Shown: positions 35,053 through 44,461, counted from the stretch's first letter. The stretch: DNA of 64,000 nt from Aquimarina sediminis (GCF_002895435.1 NZ_POYJ01000002.1:930001-994000), one strand, 5' to 3'. Notes: a model not told the origin generated them from the letters alone. Program-made: numbers and translations.

Positions 35053-35744
35053 TACGTAAAGCTATATTTAAAAATCCAACTTAAAATCTTAACGCCTGCA
35101 AATATAGCACCTTTTATGGTTCCTGAAACTTTTGAGACACCAATTCTCTTTTTGTAATGCACGGGTACTTCTGTGTAGTTATAACGTTTCTTTAACACTT
35201 TTAGCTGCATCTCTACGGTCCAACCATAGGTTTTATCTACCATCCCGAGCGCTAGTAGTTTATCATAGCGTATAGCTCTAAAAGGACCTAGGTCTGTGAA
35301 ATTTGCCCTAAAAAAAAGTTTCATCAGCCCCGTAGCTAGCCAATTTCCAAAAATTTGAGGTATAGTCATAGAGCCAGATTCTCTTAATTCCTTAACTCGG
35401 GATCCAATTACCATGTCTAGATTATCTTCTATAATAGGAGCAACTATCTTTGTGAGTTCTGCTGGATAATCACTATAATCTCCATCTAAAAACACAATTA
35501 TATCTGGTTTTATTTCCTTTTTAGCTATGTGTTCCATTCCTTTCAGACAGGCATAGCCATACCCTTTTTGTTCTTCTTTTACAACTGTCGCACCAGCATT
35601 TTTAGCAACTTCTTCGGTACGATCTGTTGAATTATTGTTAACGACAATGATTTCGGATACTATATCCGGAATCTCTTTGATTACATGTACAATGGAATCT
35701 TCTTCGTTAAAAGCAGGTATGATAACGTTTATAATGGGAGGCAT
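35052..35744 (-). CDS. Family 2 glycosyltransferase (dolichol-phosphate-mannose-synthase-like)
   Basis: The 230-residue protein has the GT2 core NVIIPAFNEEDSI, EIIVVNNNSTDRTEEVAKNAG, and the metal motif in FLDGDYSDYPAEL, followed by VIGSRVKE. The size, with one weak hydrophobic C-terminus and no membrane domain, fits DPM1/polyprenyl-phosphate glycosyltransferases. Such an enzyme would load a sugar onto polyprenol phosphate for the GT-C enzyme encoded two genes later. The ATG follows directly on the stop of the MORN-like gene. The sugar identity is unknown. Confidence 0.82.
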   Translation of the reverse strand: MPPIINVIIPAFNEEDSIVHVIKEIPDIVSEIIVVNNNSTDRTEEVAKNAGATVVKEEQKGYGYACLKGMEHIAKKEIKPDIIVFLDGDYSDYPAELTKIVAPIIEDNLDMVIGSRVKELRESGSMTIPQIFGNWLATGLMKLFFRANFTDLGPFRAIRYDKLLALGMVDKTYGWTVEMQLKVLKKRYNYTEVPVHYKKRIGVSKVSGTIKGAIFAGVKILSWIFKYSFT

Positions 35745-36227
35745 TTATAAGGAAGCATTAGGATTGTCTCTTTTAAAACTAAAGATATCGGTCCATTCAC
35801 CGGTTTTTTTATTATTGATATATCGTTCGGCTTTAAAAAGTTTATTCTTTTTATATAATAAACAGTATCCTTCTTTTTTATTATTTCTGTATTGATACTT
35901 TCTGGTTATTTTGGCTGCAATATCGTAAATAATCCACCATTTCTCCGCTTTATCGTTCACAAAATGTCCTTCTTTCAGTAATTTACCATTTTCAGAGTGA
36001 AAATACCAGTATCCATTTTTCTGATTGTTTTTGAAATGTCCTTCTTTAGAAACCTTTCCGGTAGGGTGATAAAAATACCAAAAATCTACTTTGTTATCTC
36101 CCAGTTTCCATCCCTGTGCTTTGATAGTGCCGTTTGAATAGTATTCATAGTGGTATGCTTTTGTAGATATAATTTGCTTTCCAGAAAAGGAAAGGAAGAA
36201 TAAAAGAACAAATAACTTTTGAATCAT
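35745..36227 (-). CDS. Exported MORN/YwqK-like repeat protein
   Basis: The 160-residue protein has a signal peptide (MIQKLFVLLFFLSFSGKQIIS). Repeats of the form YYSNGTIKAQGWKLGDNKVDFW, GKVSKEGHFKNNQKNGYW and GKLLKEGHFVND follow. These are MORN-like or YwqK-like repeats (about 23 residues each, four or five copies). Some databases label such proteins 'toxin-antitoxin YwqK family antitoxin', for which nothing here speaks. It is the first gene of the glycosyltransferase operon, abutting the DPM1-like gene. Function is unknown; an envelope-associated binding role is plausible. Confidence 0.72.
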   Translation of the reverse strand: MIQKLFVLLFFLSFSGKQIISTKAYHYEYYSNGTIKAQGWKLGDNKVDFWYFYHPTGKVSKEGHFKNNQKNGYWYFHSENGKLLKEGHFVNDKAEKWWIIYDIAAKITRKYQYRNNKKEGYCLLYKKNKLFKAERYINNKKTGEWTDIFSFKRDNPNASL

Positions 36228-36300
36228 GATAATGATTTTATGTACTATCTCTTAGACGTAGGCAGGTAGCGTTACTAACATTTTTGAGAATAATTTTAAT

Positions 36301-36336
36301 AAAAAACGCCATACCCAAAATGATATTGGATATGGC
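36301..36336 (-). terminator. Terminator of the polyferredoxin gene
   Basis: GCCATA (36308-36313) pairs with TATGGC (36331-36336), with an inner CAA/TTG extension. On the minus strand it is followed by a run of T. Confidence 0.65.
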
Positions 36337-36377
36337 ATTTAGACTAAATAGTTATGTCGACTATTATTTTGGTAAGA

Positions 36378-37979
36378 TTACTTTTTGTTTACAAAATCCA
36401 TTAGGTCAACATCATTTCCTAATAGAATTTCATTAGAGTTAATTCGCCCATCTAGAGTGTCATTTTCTAATTTTAACACACCTCTGGGGCAAACGGCAGA
36501 ACAAACCCCGCATCCTACACAACTAGAGCGTACAATATTTTCTCCTTTTTGGGCATAGGAACGTACATCTATTCCCATTTCGCAATACGTAGAGCAGTTA
36601 CCACAAGAGATACATTGCCCACCATTAGTAGTAATTCTAAATTTAGAAAATAAGCGCTGTTGAAACCCAAGAATTGCGGCCATAGGACAACCAAATCTAC
36701 ACCATGCGCGGTTACCCAAAATAGGGTAAAAACCTGTGCCAATTACACCAGAAAATATAGAGCCGATGTATAATCCATAAGCTGATCTAAGACTTCCTGA
36801 TTTAACAAAAAAGACTTCAGTTGTAGTACCAGTGTAGTGCATCACTAATAATGAGATGATAACAACAAAGTATCCTATTGCACCATATCTGGCATCTTTA
36901 CCTAATTCTTTTCTTTTAAAAATCATTACAATAGAAAAGACTAGGGTCAGTATAGTAGTAATGATGATAAGAAATGTGCTTCTGGTTAGCCAGTATTTAT
37001 TAGGATCACTTCCTAGATACGTATATATCATTGCTGTGGTCATTACAACAGAGAATACCAATACGGTATGGATTAACCAACGTTCTATCCTCCAGGCACT
37101 AACTTTTTTACTTGATAGTTGTCTGAAAGAATCTCCGGCAGTTTCTGCCAATCCACCACAACCGCAAACCCAGGAGCAGTACCATCTTTTCCCAAATTTA
37201 TAAGTTAATAGAGGCGATATAACGAATATGGATACTATACCAAAAATTAGCATTCCCAAACCTAGGTTTTGGGATGATAGCAATCCATCAATAGACCAGT
37301 TATCAAATAAATAATAGTTAAGAGGCCATACACTTTTTAAATCATAATAGGGTAGGTTATAATCAGGGCTTGTATTTAATCTAGCCATAAATTCTGGGAT
37401 CAGAAATGCGAATCCAAGTTGAAAGAACATTACTGAAACCGTTCTTATCTGCTGATAACGATTGTGTCTATATTTAAGGATAAATTTATACCCAAATGCT
37501 ATGATGGCAACAGTGTATAAGGTTCCATATACAAACCATTGACTGGCAGGGTTACCACTTAAAATTCTACTAAGAGGGTCAAACAAAGCAACCAGACCAG
37601 TATTAGGTTCTCCATTTGTACCTAATCCAAGTAATTCGGCTTTAAAATATAGTACAATGTAAAAGGCAGTTAGTCCTACACCGGTAAGCCACCCTAAAAT
37701 ACCTCGCGAAGAGATGGATTTAAACCAGACACCATCATTTTTAATACCTTCCAATTTTTTGAGGTAGATATCATTTGCAAATAGAATAGTTCCTACTGTA
37801 ATGAATACCAAAGACAAGGTCAAAAATATTTCTTGATTCGGGAAATTAGTATTAAAAATGGCGAGTGCCAAAATAAAAAGCCCAATCAACCCAACTGCCA
37901 GAGCTATTTTTTGTTGTATTGAGACACCCTTGGTATTAGGATTTGCAAGAGACATGCTATGATCTAATTTATTACTCAT
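36378..37979 (-). CDS. Membrane polyferredoxin (NapH/YccM/NosR-like 4Fe-4S protein)
   Basis: The 533-residue protein has about nine or ten membrane helices. Two CxxxCP-type segments lie in the membrane domain (YCSWVCGCGG, then AWCRFGCPMA), as in the NapH/NosR families. A C-terminal cytoplasmic pair of 4Fe-4S clusters follows (CISCGNCSTYCEMG and CVGCGVCSAVCPRG near 465-510). It would move electrons across or along the membrane. The gene is followed, in the order of transcription, by the glycosyltransferase operon, from which a terminator separates it. The upstream neighbour, 61 bases away in the same direction, is an FAD oxidoreductase, a plausible electron partner. Confidence 0.82.
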   Translation of the reverse strand: MSNKLDHSMSLANPNTKGVSIQQKIALAVGLIGLFILALAIFNTNFPNQEIFLTLSLVFITVGTILFANDIYLKKLEGIKNDGVWFKSISSRGILGWLTGVGLTAFYIVLYFKAELLGLGTNGEPNTGLVALFDPLSRILSGNPASQWFVYGTLYTVAIIAFGYKFILKYRHNRYQQIRTVSVMFFQLGFAFLIPEFMARLNTSPDYNLPYYDLKSVWPLNYYLFDNWSIDGLLSSQNLGLGMLIFGIVSIFVISPLLTYKFGKRWYCSWVCGCGGLAETAGDSFRQLSSKKVSAWRIERWLIHTVLVFSVVMTTAMIYTYLGSDPNKYWLTRSTFLIIITTILTLVFSIVMIFKRKELGKDARYGAIGYFVVIISLLVMHYTGTTTEVFFVKSGSLRSAYGLYIGSIFSGVIGTGFYPILGNRAWCRFGCPMAAILGFQQRLFSKFRITTNGGQCISCGNCSTYCEMGIDVRSYAQKGENIVRSSCVGCGVCSAVCPRGVLKLENDTLDGRINSNEILLGNDVDLMDFVNKK

Positions 37980-38040
37980 TTTACATTTTTTAATCAGATC
38001 TTTAAAATATTGGAGATTTAAAAGATCATCAATTTATTAT

Positions 38041-39342
38041 TTACGCGGTTTGAAACAGTGATTTTTTATAAGCTGAGAGAATGTCAGGCTCATGAATGGT
38101 ATAGAACTCTGGGTCAAAATTGGCTTCTGGTAAGTGTTGCATTACATAGTCAACATCTCTTTTTTCGGTGAGCCATCGATCAAAAACTTCATGGCGCATT
38201 CGTATTCCAAACGTATTTATTCCTAAAAATTCTCTTGATTCTTTATGGTATGATACTGTAATACATTTGGTGTCATCTTGATGAATCCAATGAAATTGTT
38301 GTTCGTATTCTTTGGGTTTGCCAAATACCCATCCATAAGTTTGATATTCTATATCAAGAAATTTGGCACTATTAAACCAATGCCCGGGCTTGTACTCGGT
38401 TTTATTGCCACAAATAGTTTGTGCAAGAGTTTCACCCATCATACGACCAGTATACCATACAGCTTCTATTGGTCGACGATTTCCTATAGGTTCGTGTTGT
38501 TCTGCGCAATCACCGATGGCATAAATATTAGGTATATTGGTTTCGAGAAACCTATTTACTTTTACACCTCGACCTAATTCTATACCCGAGTCTTTTAAGA
38601 AATCTACATTAGGCGATACCCCAGGTGTTAACCCTACTACATTACAATCAATCACCTCTCCGGTTTCCTGAACCACAATAGATTTTACTTTACCATTATC
38701 GTCTGCGATTATTTCTTTTAGATTTACTCCTAATCTAAGATCTATATGGTGATTAAGAATATGCCTGTTGATCATTCCACTCTCACCAGCAGGTAGTACC
38801 GCATCCCAAAAACTATTTTCTCGCACTAAAAATGTAACGGGAATATTACGAGAATTGAGCATTTCTGCCAATTCTATTCCTATCAATCCCCCACCAACAA
38901 TTACAGCTCGTTTACATACTTTATTGTCTGGGGCATGTTTTTCAAGATTTTCTAAATCCTGTTTGTGATACATACCCATTACTCCATCGAGATCCTGACC
39001 TGGCCAACCAAATTTGTTAGGTTTAGAGCCTACTGCAATTATGAGTTTATCATATGCGAGGGTTTCTCCATTAGCAAATACAAGAGTATTGGCTTGATGA
39101 TCTACTTTAGAAACAAAACCATTTTTAAGTTCGATACGATTCTTTTTCCAAAACCAATTTTCATAAGGTTGCGTATGTTCAAATTTCATATGACCCATAT
39201 AAATATACATTAGCGCCGTACGAGAAAAGAAATAATCAGTTTCTGCAGAAACGATAGTAATTCTTTTGTCAGACATCTTACGAATATGCCTGGCAGCAGT
39301 AACTCCTGAGATTCCATTTCCGATAATTACAATATGTTCCAT
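38041..39342 (-). CDS. NAD(P)/FAD-dependent oxidoreductase (rubredoxin/nitrite reductase-type)
   Basis: The 433-residue protein has two Rossmann motifs, GNGISGVTAARHI (FAD, residues about 7-19) and VIVGGGLIGIELAEML (NAD(P), about 147-162). The second FAD motif is YAIGDCAE, and a C-terminal interface domain follows. There is no CxxxxC redox disulfide, so it belongs with ferredoxin or nitrite reductase (NirB N-terminal) reductases. It is transcribed with, and 61 bases upstream of, the membrane polyferredoxin. Transfer of electrons from NAD(P)H to that protein is inferred. Confidence 0.85.
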   Translation of the reverse strand: MEHIVIIGNGISGVTAARHIRKMSDKRITIVSAETDYFFSRTALMYIYMGHMKFEHTQPYENWFWKKNRIELKNGFVSKVDHQANTLVFANGETLAYDKLIIAVGSKPNKFGWPGQDLDGVMGMYHKQDLENLEKHAPDNKVCKRAVIVGGGLIGIELAEMLNSRNIPVTFLVRENSFWDAVLPAGESGMINRHILNHHIDLRLGVNLKEIIADDNGKVKSIVVQETGEVIDCNVVGLTPGVSPNVDFLKDSGIELGRGVKVNRFLETNIPNIYAIGDCAEQHEPIGNRRPIEAVWYTGRMMGETLAQTICGNKTEYKPGHWFNSAKFLDIEYQTYGWVFGKPKEYEQQFHWIHQDDTKCITVSYHKESREFLGINTFGIRMRHEVFDRWLTEKRDVDYVMQHLPEANFDPEFYTIHEPDILSAYKKSLFQTA

Positions 39343-39665
39343 ATATTATATACTTGTTGGTTGTCATTATTTATAATGAAGTGAATACTTCGGTCAATAA
39401 GTCGTTTATAAATATAATAACTTAAGAAGCTGGTTTAATTTAGAATCAATCTAAAAATCAAAGTTCATGTAAGGATTTTAACCCTTTATCGAACATGATT
39501 TACTTTCCAGGAATTGTGTAAGGAGAGATCTAAATAAAATCAAAAATTGTTTGTAAGTTGATAGTTTTCCATTCGACTGAATGCCCATTACCCAGGTAAA
39601 ATTAACATTTCTAGAATATTATAAAGTTTCAGTTTTAATAGAATACTTGATAAAAAAGGTAAAAG
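39343..39665. other. Divergent intergenic region
   Basis: These 323 AT-rich bases lie between the oxidoreductase and DUF547 genes. The region must hold two divergent promoters, but no convincing TAnnTTTG pair, RNA gene or open frame was found. Confidence 0.4.
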
Positions 39666-40376
39666 ATGAAAAAGATAACAATCTTACTATTTATACTTTC
39701 TGTTCAATATGGATTTTCGCAAAGCACTGCAGATTTTTTTGCTCAGGCAGATAGCTTTTTTAAAACCTATATATCAAATGGGAGAGTAGATTATAAAAAT
39801 ATAAAAAAGGATACTTCTTCTTTAGATAAATTATTGGATATGGCAGCAGTAATAAAAGTTGACACAAACGACCCCAAAACGTATAAGGCTTTTTATATCA
39901 ATGCATACAATTTGGCTGTAATCAAAGGGATAGTTAACAGATACCCTGTTAAATCACCTATTAATATTAAAGGATTCTTTGATAAAACAACATATACTGT
40001 AGGAGGAAAAAAAACGACACTTAATGATATAGAGAATAAGCTTCTTCGTAAGAATTTTCCTAAAGAAGCTCGTTTTCATTTTGTATTAGTATGTGCTGGT
40101 CTGGGATGCCCACCCATTATAGCTTCGGCATATAAGCCCGTAACCTTAGAAAAACAATTACAACGCCAAACAGTTAAGGCTCTTAATAATCCCAACTTTA
40201 TAAGAGTAAAAGGGAAAAAAGTACAACTATCTCAAATATTCGAATGGTACAAAGGAGATTTTACACATGATGGATCCGAAATAGATTATGTAAATAAGTA
40301 TAGAGAAGAGAAAATCCCTACAGGAGCCAAAGTATCCTATTATCCTTATGACTGGAGCTTGAACCATGTTAAATAA
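39666..40376 (+). CDS. Exported DUF547 protein
   Basis: The 236-residue protein has a signal peptide (MKKITILLFILSVQYGFS). The DUF547 landmarks are DYKNIKKDTSSLDKLL, KAFYINAYNLAVIKGI, TLNDIENKLLRKNF, HFVLVCAGLGCPPI and LSQIFEWYKGDFTHDG, ending YDWSLN. DUF547 proteins resemble the cysteine-protease-like/transglutaminase folds, but their activity is undetermined. The Cys in VCAGLGCPP is conserved with the two other DUF547 proteins of this window (49952, 51052). It heads the plus-strand envelope group reaching 44394. Confidence 0.85.
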   Translation: MKKITILLFILSVQYGFSQSTADFFAQADSFFKTYISNGRVDYKNIKKDTSSLDKLLDMAAVIKVDTNDPKTYKAFYINAYNLAVIKGIVNRYPVKSPINIKGFFDKTTYTVGGKKTTLNDIENKLLRKNFPKEARFHFVLVCAGLGCPPIIASAYKPVTLEKQLQRQTVKALNNPNFIRVKGKKVQLSQIFEWYKGDFTHDGSEIDYVNKYREEKIPTGAKVSYYPYDWSLNHVK

Positions 40377-40481
40377 TCCTAGCTTTTAAATAATAATTAA
40401 TAGTAAATAATAAATTTTTATCAAAGTGTACTTATATAAGGCAGCTTTGACAGAAAACGTATGCAAGTAAAAACCGTAAAA

Positions 40482-41360
40482 ATGAAAACAAAAAAAATAG
40501 TATTAGCAACATTAAGTTTTTTTATCCTGACTATTGGATTAGCTCAAGATGGAGATCAAGATCAGGGAGGCTCAGTAATTCAAACGTTAACGCCTTCTAA
40601 GTTGATCGGAAAAGGGCAGTTTGATATCAAATGGTTTAATAATCTATATACTCAAACCGAAAGTACTTTTAGTGATGGTAAAGAGCCCAGACAAACCTTT
40701 TTTACATCTACCTTAGAAGGGTATACAGGGGTCGGAAACAACAAAAGATGGAATGTTGGACTTATCCTGGAGTTAAGATCAAATGTTGTTGGAGATAGAG
40801 ATGCACTCGATGTTTTTAAGTTTGATGGAGAAAGTAACTCTGCAAGATCCGGACTTACTTCTATAGCGCCTTCTGTAAAATTTGTTCCCTTTGAAAATGT
40901 AAATAACTTCTCGATTCAAAGTTCATTTTTTATCCCTTTAGTGGATAACGAATCTGAAAATGGAGTTTTTCTCGATCAAAATGGGTTTATCTGGCAAAAT
41001 AGGTTTTTCTATGATTATACATTTCCAGGTAATAAATTTCAAATTTTTGGAGAGTTAAATTCTGAATTTAATTTTGGAAAAGAAGAAGATAGTTTTGCCA
41101 ATAATAGCCTTAGGCTTACACCAGGAGTATTCTTTAGTTATTTCCCAAGTTCTAAATTTACTATCCTTGCTTTGGCACAACACTCTGAGCTTATTGATTT
41201 AGGTAATGACTTTGATCAGAATTTTACAGCATTAGGAGGAGGCGCCAAATATCAATTGACAAAACAATTAAATCTCGAAGCCTTATACACTAATTTTGTG
41301 GATGGTAGTAATACAGGTTTGGGAGAAACTTTTAATATAGGATTAAGAGCGGTATTCTAA
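40482..41360 (+). CDS. Outer-membrane beta-barrel protein, transporter-like
   Basis: The protein of about 292 residues starts MKTKKIVLATLSFFILTIGLAQ, a clean signal peptide. The upstream in-frame ATG at 40461 would add seven basic residues and is less likely. The remainder is a series of aromatic-alternating strands (FDIKWFNNLYTQTES, WNVGLILELRSNVV, FSIQSSFFIPLVD, TFNIGLRAVF) ending in the Phe typical of outer-membrane barrels. It sits 106 bases after the DUF547 gene and 33 bases before the GH113-like gene. Function is unknown beyond being an integral outer-membrane protein. Confidence 0.72.
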   Translation: MKTKKIVLATLSFFILTIGLAQDGDQDQGGSVIQTLTPSKLIGKGQFDIKWFNNLYTQTESTFSDGKEPRQTFFTSTLEGYTGVGNNKRWNVGLILELRSNVVGDRDALDVFKFDGESNSARSGLTSIAPSVKFVPFENVNNFSIQSSFFIPLVDNESENGVFLDQNGFIWQNRFFYDYTFPGNKFQIFGELNSEFNFGKEEDSFANNSLRLTPGVFFSYFPSSKFTILALAQHSELIDLGNDFDQNFTALGGGAKYQLTKQLNLEALYTNFVDGSNTGLGETFNIGLRAVF

Positions 41361-41392
41361 TAAAATCGTATTTTCAGCAGTAAAAAAATAAA

Positions 41393-42397
41393 ATGAAAAA
41401 GGTTTTTTTACTGCTGTTACCCTTTGTTTTTTGTACTTGTTCTGGGCAAGATTCCAAGATCAACGGAGTTAGCTTTGTAGGCTCTCCACAAGAAATTACT
41501 TCCACAGAAATTACTCCTGTTGTAAAAGTAAATGCAAATTGGGCGGCAGTGATGCCTTTTGGTTTTGTAAAGAGTTTAGAAACACCAACAGTAGTTTTTA
41601 ATATAGAAAGACAGTGGTGGGGAGAGCGTAGAGAAGGCGCGAAAAAAACTATAGAATTATTAAATGAAGAAGGAATTAAGGTAATGCTTAAGCCGCAGAT
41701 TTGGGTTTGGAGAGGAGAGTTTACAGGAAATATAAATATGAAGTCTGAAGAAGATTGGGAAACGCTTGAAAAATCATATCAAAAATTTATTATGCTATAT
41801 GCAGAACTGGCAGAAGAAATGAAAGTTCCGGTATTATGTATAGGTACCGAATTGCATACGTTTGTGCAAAAAAGAAGCAAGTTCTGGAATCAATTAATAA
41901 CCAAAATAAGAACAGTTTACAGAGGAAAGCTTACTTATGCTGAGAACTGGGATCAATTTGATAAAGCACCGTTTTGGGATCAATTGGATTATATTGGGAT
42001 TGATGCATATTTCCCCGTTTCACAAAGTAAAACACCTACGGTAGATGAACTCAGGAAAGGATGGCAAAAACATAAAAACAATATTATAGTATTGCAAACT
42101 AAAGTGAAGAAGCCAGTTTTATTTACAGAATATGGATATCGTAGTGTTCATTTTACAGGTAAGGAACCCTGGGATTCTAATCGTTTAGAAGGTAATGTGA
42201 ACTTACAGGGACAGAATAATGCATTGACAGCTTTATATCTGGAGTTCTGGAATGAACCCTGGTTTGCAGGAGGATTCCTTTGGAAATGGTATCATAATCA
42301 TAACGAAGTAGGAGGAGAAAAAAATAATAGGTTTACCATACAAAATAAACCAGCAGAGGATGTAATACGATCATTTTATAAAAATGATAAGAGTTAA
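41393..42397 (+). CDS. GH113-like glycoside hydrolase (mannanase-type TIM barrel)
   Basis: The 334-residue protein starts with a lipoprotein-like signal (MKKVFLLLLPFVFCTCSG). It has the TIM-barrel features of family GH113: the strand VMLKPQIWVWRGEF, the catalytic acid/base Glu153 in CIGTELHTF, and the nucleophile Glu246 in PVLFTEYGYRS. It ends FLWKWYHNH. GH113 enzymes hydrolyse beta-1,4-mannosidic links by a retaining mechanism. Specificity is not certain from sequence. It overlaps the next gene by 14 bases, indicating an operon. No SusC/SusD pair is nearby, so it is not a standard polysaccharide utilisation locus. Confidence 0.83.
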   Translation: MKKVFLLLLPFVFCTCSGQDSKINGVSFVGSPQEITSTEITPVVKVNANWAAVMPFGFVKSLETPTVVFNIERQWWGERREGAKKTIELLNEEGIKVMLKPQIWVWRGEFTGNINMKSEEDWETLEKSYQKFIMLYAELAEEMKVPVLCIGTELHTFVQKRSKFWNQLITKIRTVYRGKLTYAENWDQFDKAPFWDQLDYIGIDAYFPVSQSKTPTVDELRKGWQKHKNNIIVLQTKVKKPVLFTEYGYRSVHFTGKEPWDSNRLEGNVNLQGQNNALTALYLEFWNEPWFAGGFLWKWYHNHNEVGGEKNNRFTIQNKPAEDVIRSFYKNDKS

Positions 42398-43127
42398 ATA
42401 CATAGAATCTATTGTTTTGATCTTTTGTTTGCTTTCTTGCGATACAAAGGGTACAGAGATTATAACACCATCTGATTCTTTGGCATCTCTGATAGCTGCA
42501 AACTCTGTAGAAATTGATAATGTAATTGCTTGTGCTTCGGCTACAAAAGAGAGTGATGATAAGGTGACTACTTATGTGTATCCCAGAACCGGAGCCACCG
42601 ATATACGATATTATGAGACATCAAGTATTGAGGACGATAAGGATGACTATCAAAATTATACTCGAGTACCTATAGAATCAACAGATTTTTTTAATGGATA
42701 TTTGAAGAAATTTACACAAAAAACTACTCATGAAAAATGGGTGATTATTACCTTTTTTGAAGATGATAAATTACATTTATCAAATCCAATTCGATTAAAG
42801 CATCGTACTAAGCCTACAGAATTTGTGAATACAGTTATGATTGATTTATCTGAAGAACAAATGCCTGTTTTTATCTGGGATGATGGAGTTTTTAAAGAAA
42901 ATAAAATTTACTTTGAAGTGATTTCGGATGAGAGAAATGAATTACTTTCTGGGACGTATACTTTCGAAAAACGATTTCAGTATTATAAACTGGATAATGT
43001 AGTTTTAAATATAACAGAACAAACACCTCCACAATTAAACCCAAAAGATTCTTACAATTTTACTTTGATGGGAGTAAGTGAGGACAATTGGGTGAATTTA
43101 TTTATAGAAAAAAGCTTTGAGCCATAA
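42384..43127 (+). CDS. Uncharacterised lipoprotein
   Basis: The 247-residue protein has a lipoprotein signal (MIRVKYIESIVLIFCLLSC, lipobox LLSC). Its N-terminal half contains VDNVIACA-like and TYVYPRTGATDIRYYET segments. The C-terminal half alternates short strands (WVIITFFEDDKLHLSNPI, TYTFEKRFQYYKLDNVVLNI). I do not recognise the family. It starts inside the GH113-like gene (14-base overlap) and ends 4 bases before the Omp85 gene, so the three are co-transcribed. An outer-membrane lipoprotein partner of the Omp85 protein is possible. Confidence 0.7.
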   Translation: MIRVKYIESIVLIFCLLSCDTKGTEIITPSDSLASLIAANSVEIDNVIACASATKESDDKVTTYVYPRTGATDIRYYETSSIEDDKDDYQNYTRVPIESTDFFNGYLKKFTQKTTHEKWVIITFFEDDKLHLSNPIRLKHRTKPTEFVNTVMIDLSEEQMPVFIWDDGVFKENKIYFEVISDERNELLSGTYTFEKRFQYYKLDNVVLNITEQTPPQLNPKDSYNFTLMGVSEDNWVNLFIEKSFEP

Positions 43128-43131
43128 GATT

Positions 43132-44394
43132 ATGAAAAATCTAATAGTATATATAATATGTTTTTTTTCCGTTGTAGGAATTGCGCAACAAGCAAGGGTG
43201 GCAAATATTATGGTGCAGGGAAACAAAAAAACCAAAGCATCTTTTATAAAGAAAATTGCTCATGTAAGAATTGGGGAAACTCTGGATTCTTTAGTTTTGG
43301 ATGGAGATATTAAGAAAATAAAAAGACTTCCATCTGTAGCCAATGCGTATTATCAGGTGTTTAAAGCTGAAGAGGCAAATGAATATAATGTTTTCTACAA
43401 CATAGAAGAAAATTTTACAATTATTCCCAGTGCTAATGTTTATACTACTAATAATGATGAATTTGCCTTTAGATTAGGGCTTTATGAGTTTAATTTATTT
43501 GGTAGAAATATTACTCTGGGAGCAATCTATCAAGATGATATTTATAGTTCGTACGGAGCAAATTTTAGAGCTCCTTTTTTGTTTGGGAAAAAGCTTGGAT
43601 TGGCACTTAATTACAGCAATCTTACCACCGAAGAGCCAGTGTTTCTAGAAAGTGGTATAGCAGATTACAAATATAACAACACCTCATATGAGGTGTTGGG
43701 GTTATACCAATTTGATTTCAAGAATAGAGTAGAGTTAGGTGTTAATTATTTTAATGAAGATTATACCTATAAGAGAGGAGCAACAGGAGAAGGAATACCT
43801 CAGGATTTTAATGTAAATAAGTTGCTGTATAAACTAATTTATGAGTATGATAACCTTGATTATGAGTATCAATATGTTTCTGGTTTTAGGAGTATTGCCA
43901 ATTTTCAATATGTGATTAGTACCGAAAATGTATTACCGGACTTTTTAATCGGGTGGAATGACTTTTTGTACTATCATAGAATTGGTAAGAAGGGCAATTG
44001 GGCTTCGAGATTACGGTTGGGATTGGCAACAAATGATAATTCTCCATTTGCTCCATTTGCGGTAGACAATAACTTAAATATTAGAGGAGTTGGTAATACA
44101 ATTGATAGAGGAACGGGAGTCATTGTTTTGAATACAGAATATAGGCATACATTATATGAAAAAGATTGGTTTGTACTACAAAGTAACCTTTTTGTAGATG
44201 GTGGAAGTTGGCGTAATCCAGGAGGAGATTTTGGAGATTTTGGAGATTCTCAAAACTTTAGATTATATCCCGGGGTAGGACTACGTTTTATGCACAAAAA
44301 AATATTTAATGCCATTTTTAGAATTGATTATGGATATGGTGTTACCGATGATGCTACTAATGGATTTGTATTTGGGATCGGTCAATATTTTTGA
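43132..44394 (+). CDS. Single-POTRA Omp85-family outer-membrane protein
   Basis: The 420-residue protein has a signal peptide (MKNLIVYIICFFSVVGIAQ) and one POTRA-like domain (about 22-105, VANIMVQGNKKTKASFIKKIAHV and LPSVANAYYQVF). A 16-strand-type barrel follows, with the Omp85 signature NLNIRGVGNTIDRGTG and a final aromatic strand GIGQYF. It is smaller than BamA, which has five POTRA domains, and similar in size to TamA-like or two-partner proteins. An alternative start at 43117 lies inside the previous gene's stop region and is less likely. It probably handles assembly or export of a specific protein. Operon neighbours are the lipoprotein and GH113-like gene. Confidence 0.82.
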   Translation: MKNLIVYIICFFSVVGIAQQARVANIMVQGNKKTKASFIKKIAHVRIGETLDSLVLDGDIKKIKRLPSVANAYYQVFKAEEANEYNVFYNIEENFTIIPSANVYTTNNDEFAFRLGLYEFNLFGRNITLGAIYQDDIYSSYGANFRAPFLFGKKLGLALNYSNLTTEEPVFLESGIADYKYNNTSYEVLGLYQFDFKNRVELGVNYFNEDYTYKRGATGEGIPQDFNVNKLLYKLIYEYDNLDYEYQYVSGFRSIANFQYVISTENVLPDFLIGWNDFLYYHRIGKKGNWASRLRLGLATNDNSPFAPFAVDNNLNIRGVGNTIDRGTGVIVLNTEYRHTLYEKDWFVLQSNLFVDGGSWRNPGGDFGDFGDSQNFRLYPGVGLRFMHKKIFNAIFRIDYGYGVTDDATNGFVFGIGQYF

Positions 44395-44443
44395 GAGCTT
44401 TGTTTTTATCTAAAATACTATTGGTTAAATATAAGTTAATTAT

Positions 44444-44461
44444 TTACCGAACGTTTGGTAA
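44444..44461. promoter_or_regulatory. TetR operator 1, overlapping the -33 element
   Basis: TTACCGAACGTTTGGTAA is an 18-base palindrome with one broken pair. It is the same site as operator 2 (45567-45584) except for one T in place of C. That T creates TTTG at 44454-44457, the -33 box of a promoter with TATATTTG at 44477-44484 and 19-base spacing. The palindrome type is standard for TetR repressors. Confidence 0.85.

Noticed and set aside
35745..36227. Toxin-antitoxin system
   Set aside because: The YwqK-type 'antitoxin' label is an automatic name; the protein is exported and no toxin gene lies beside it.
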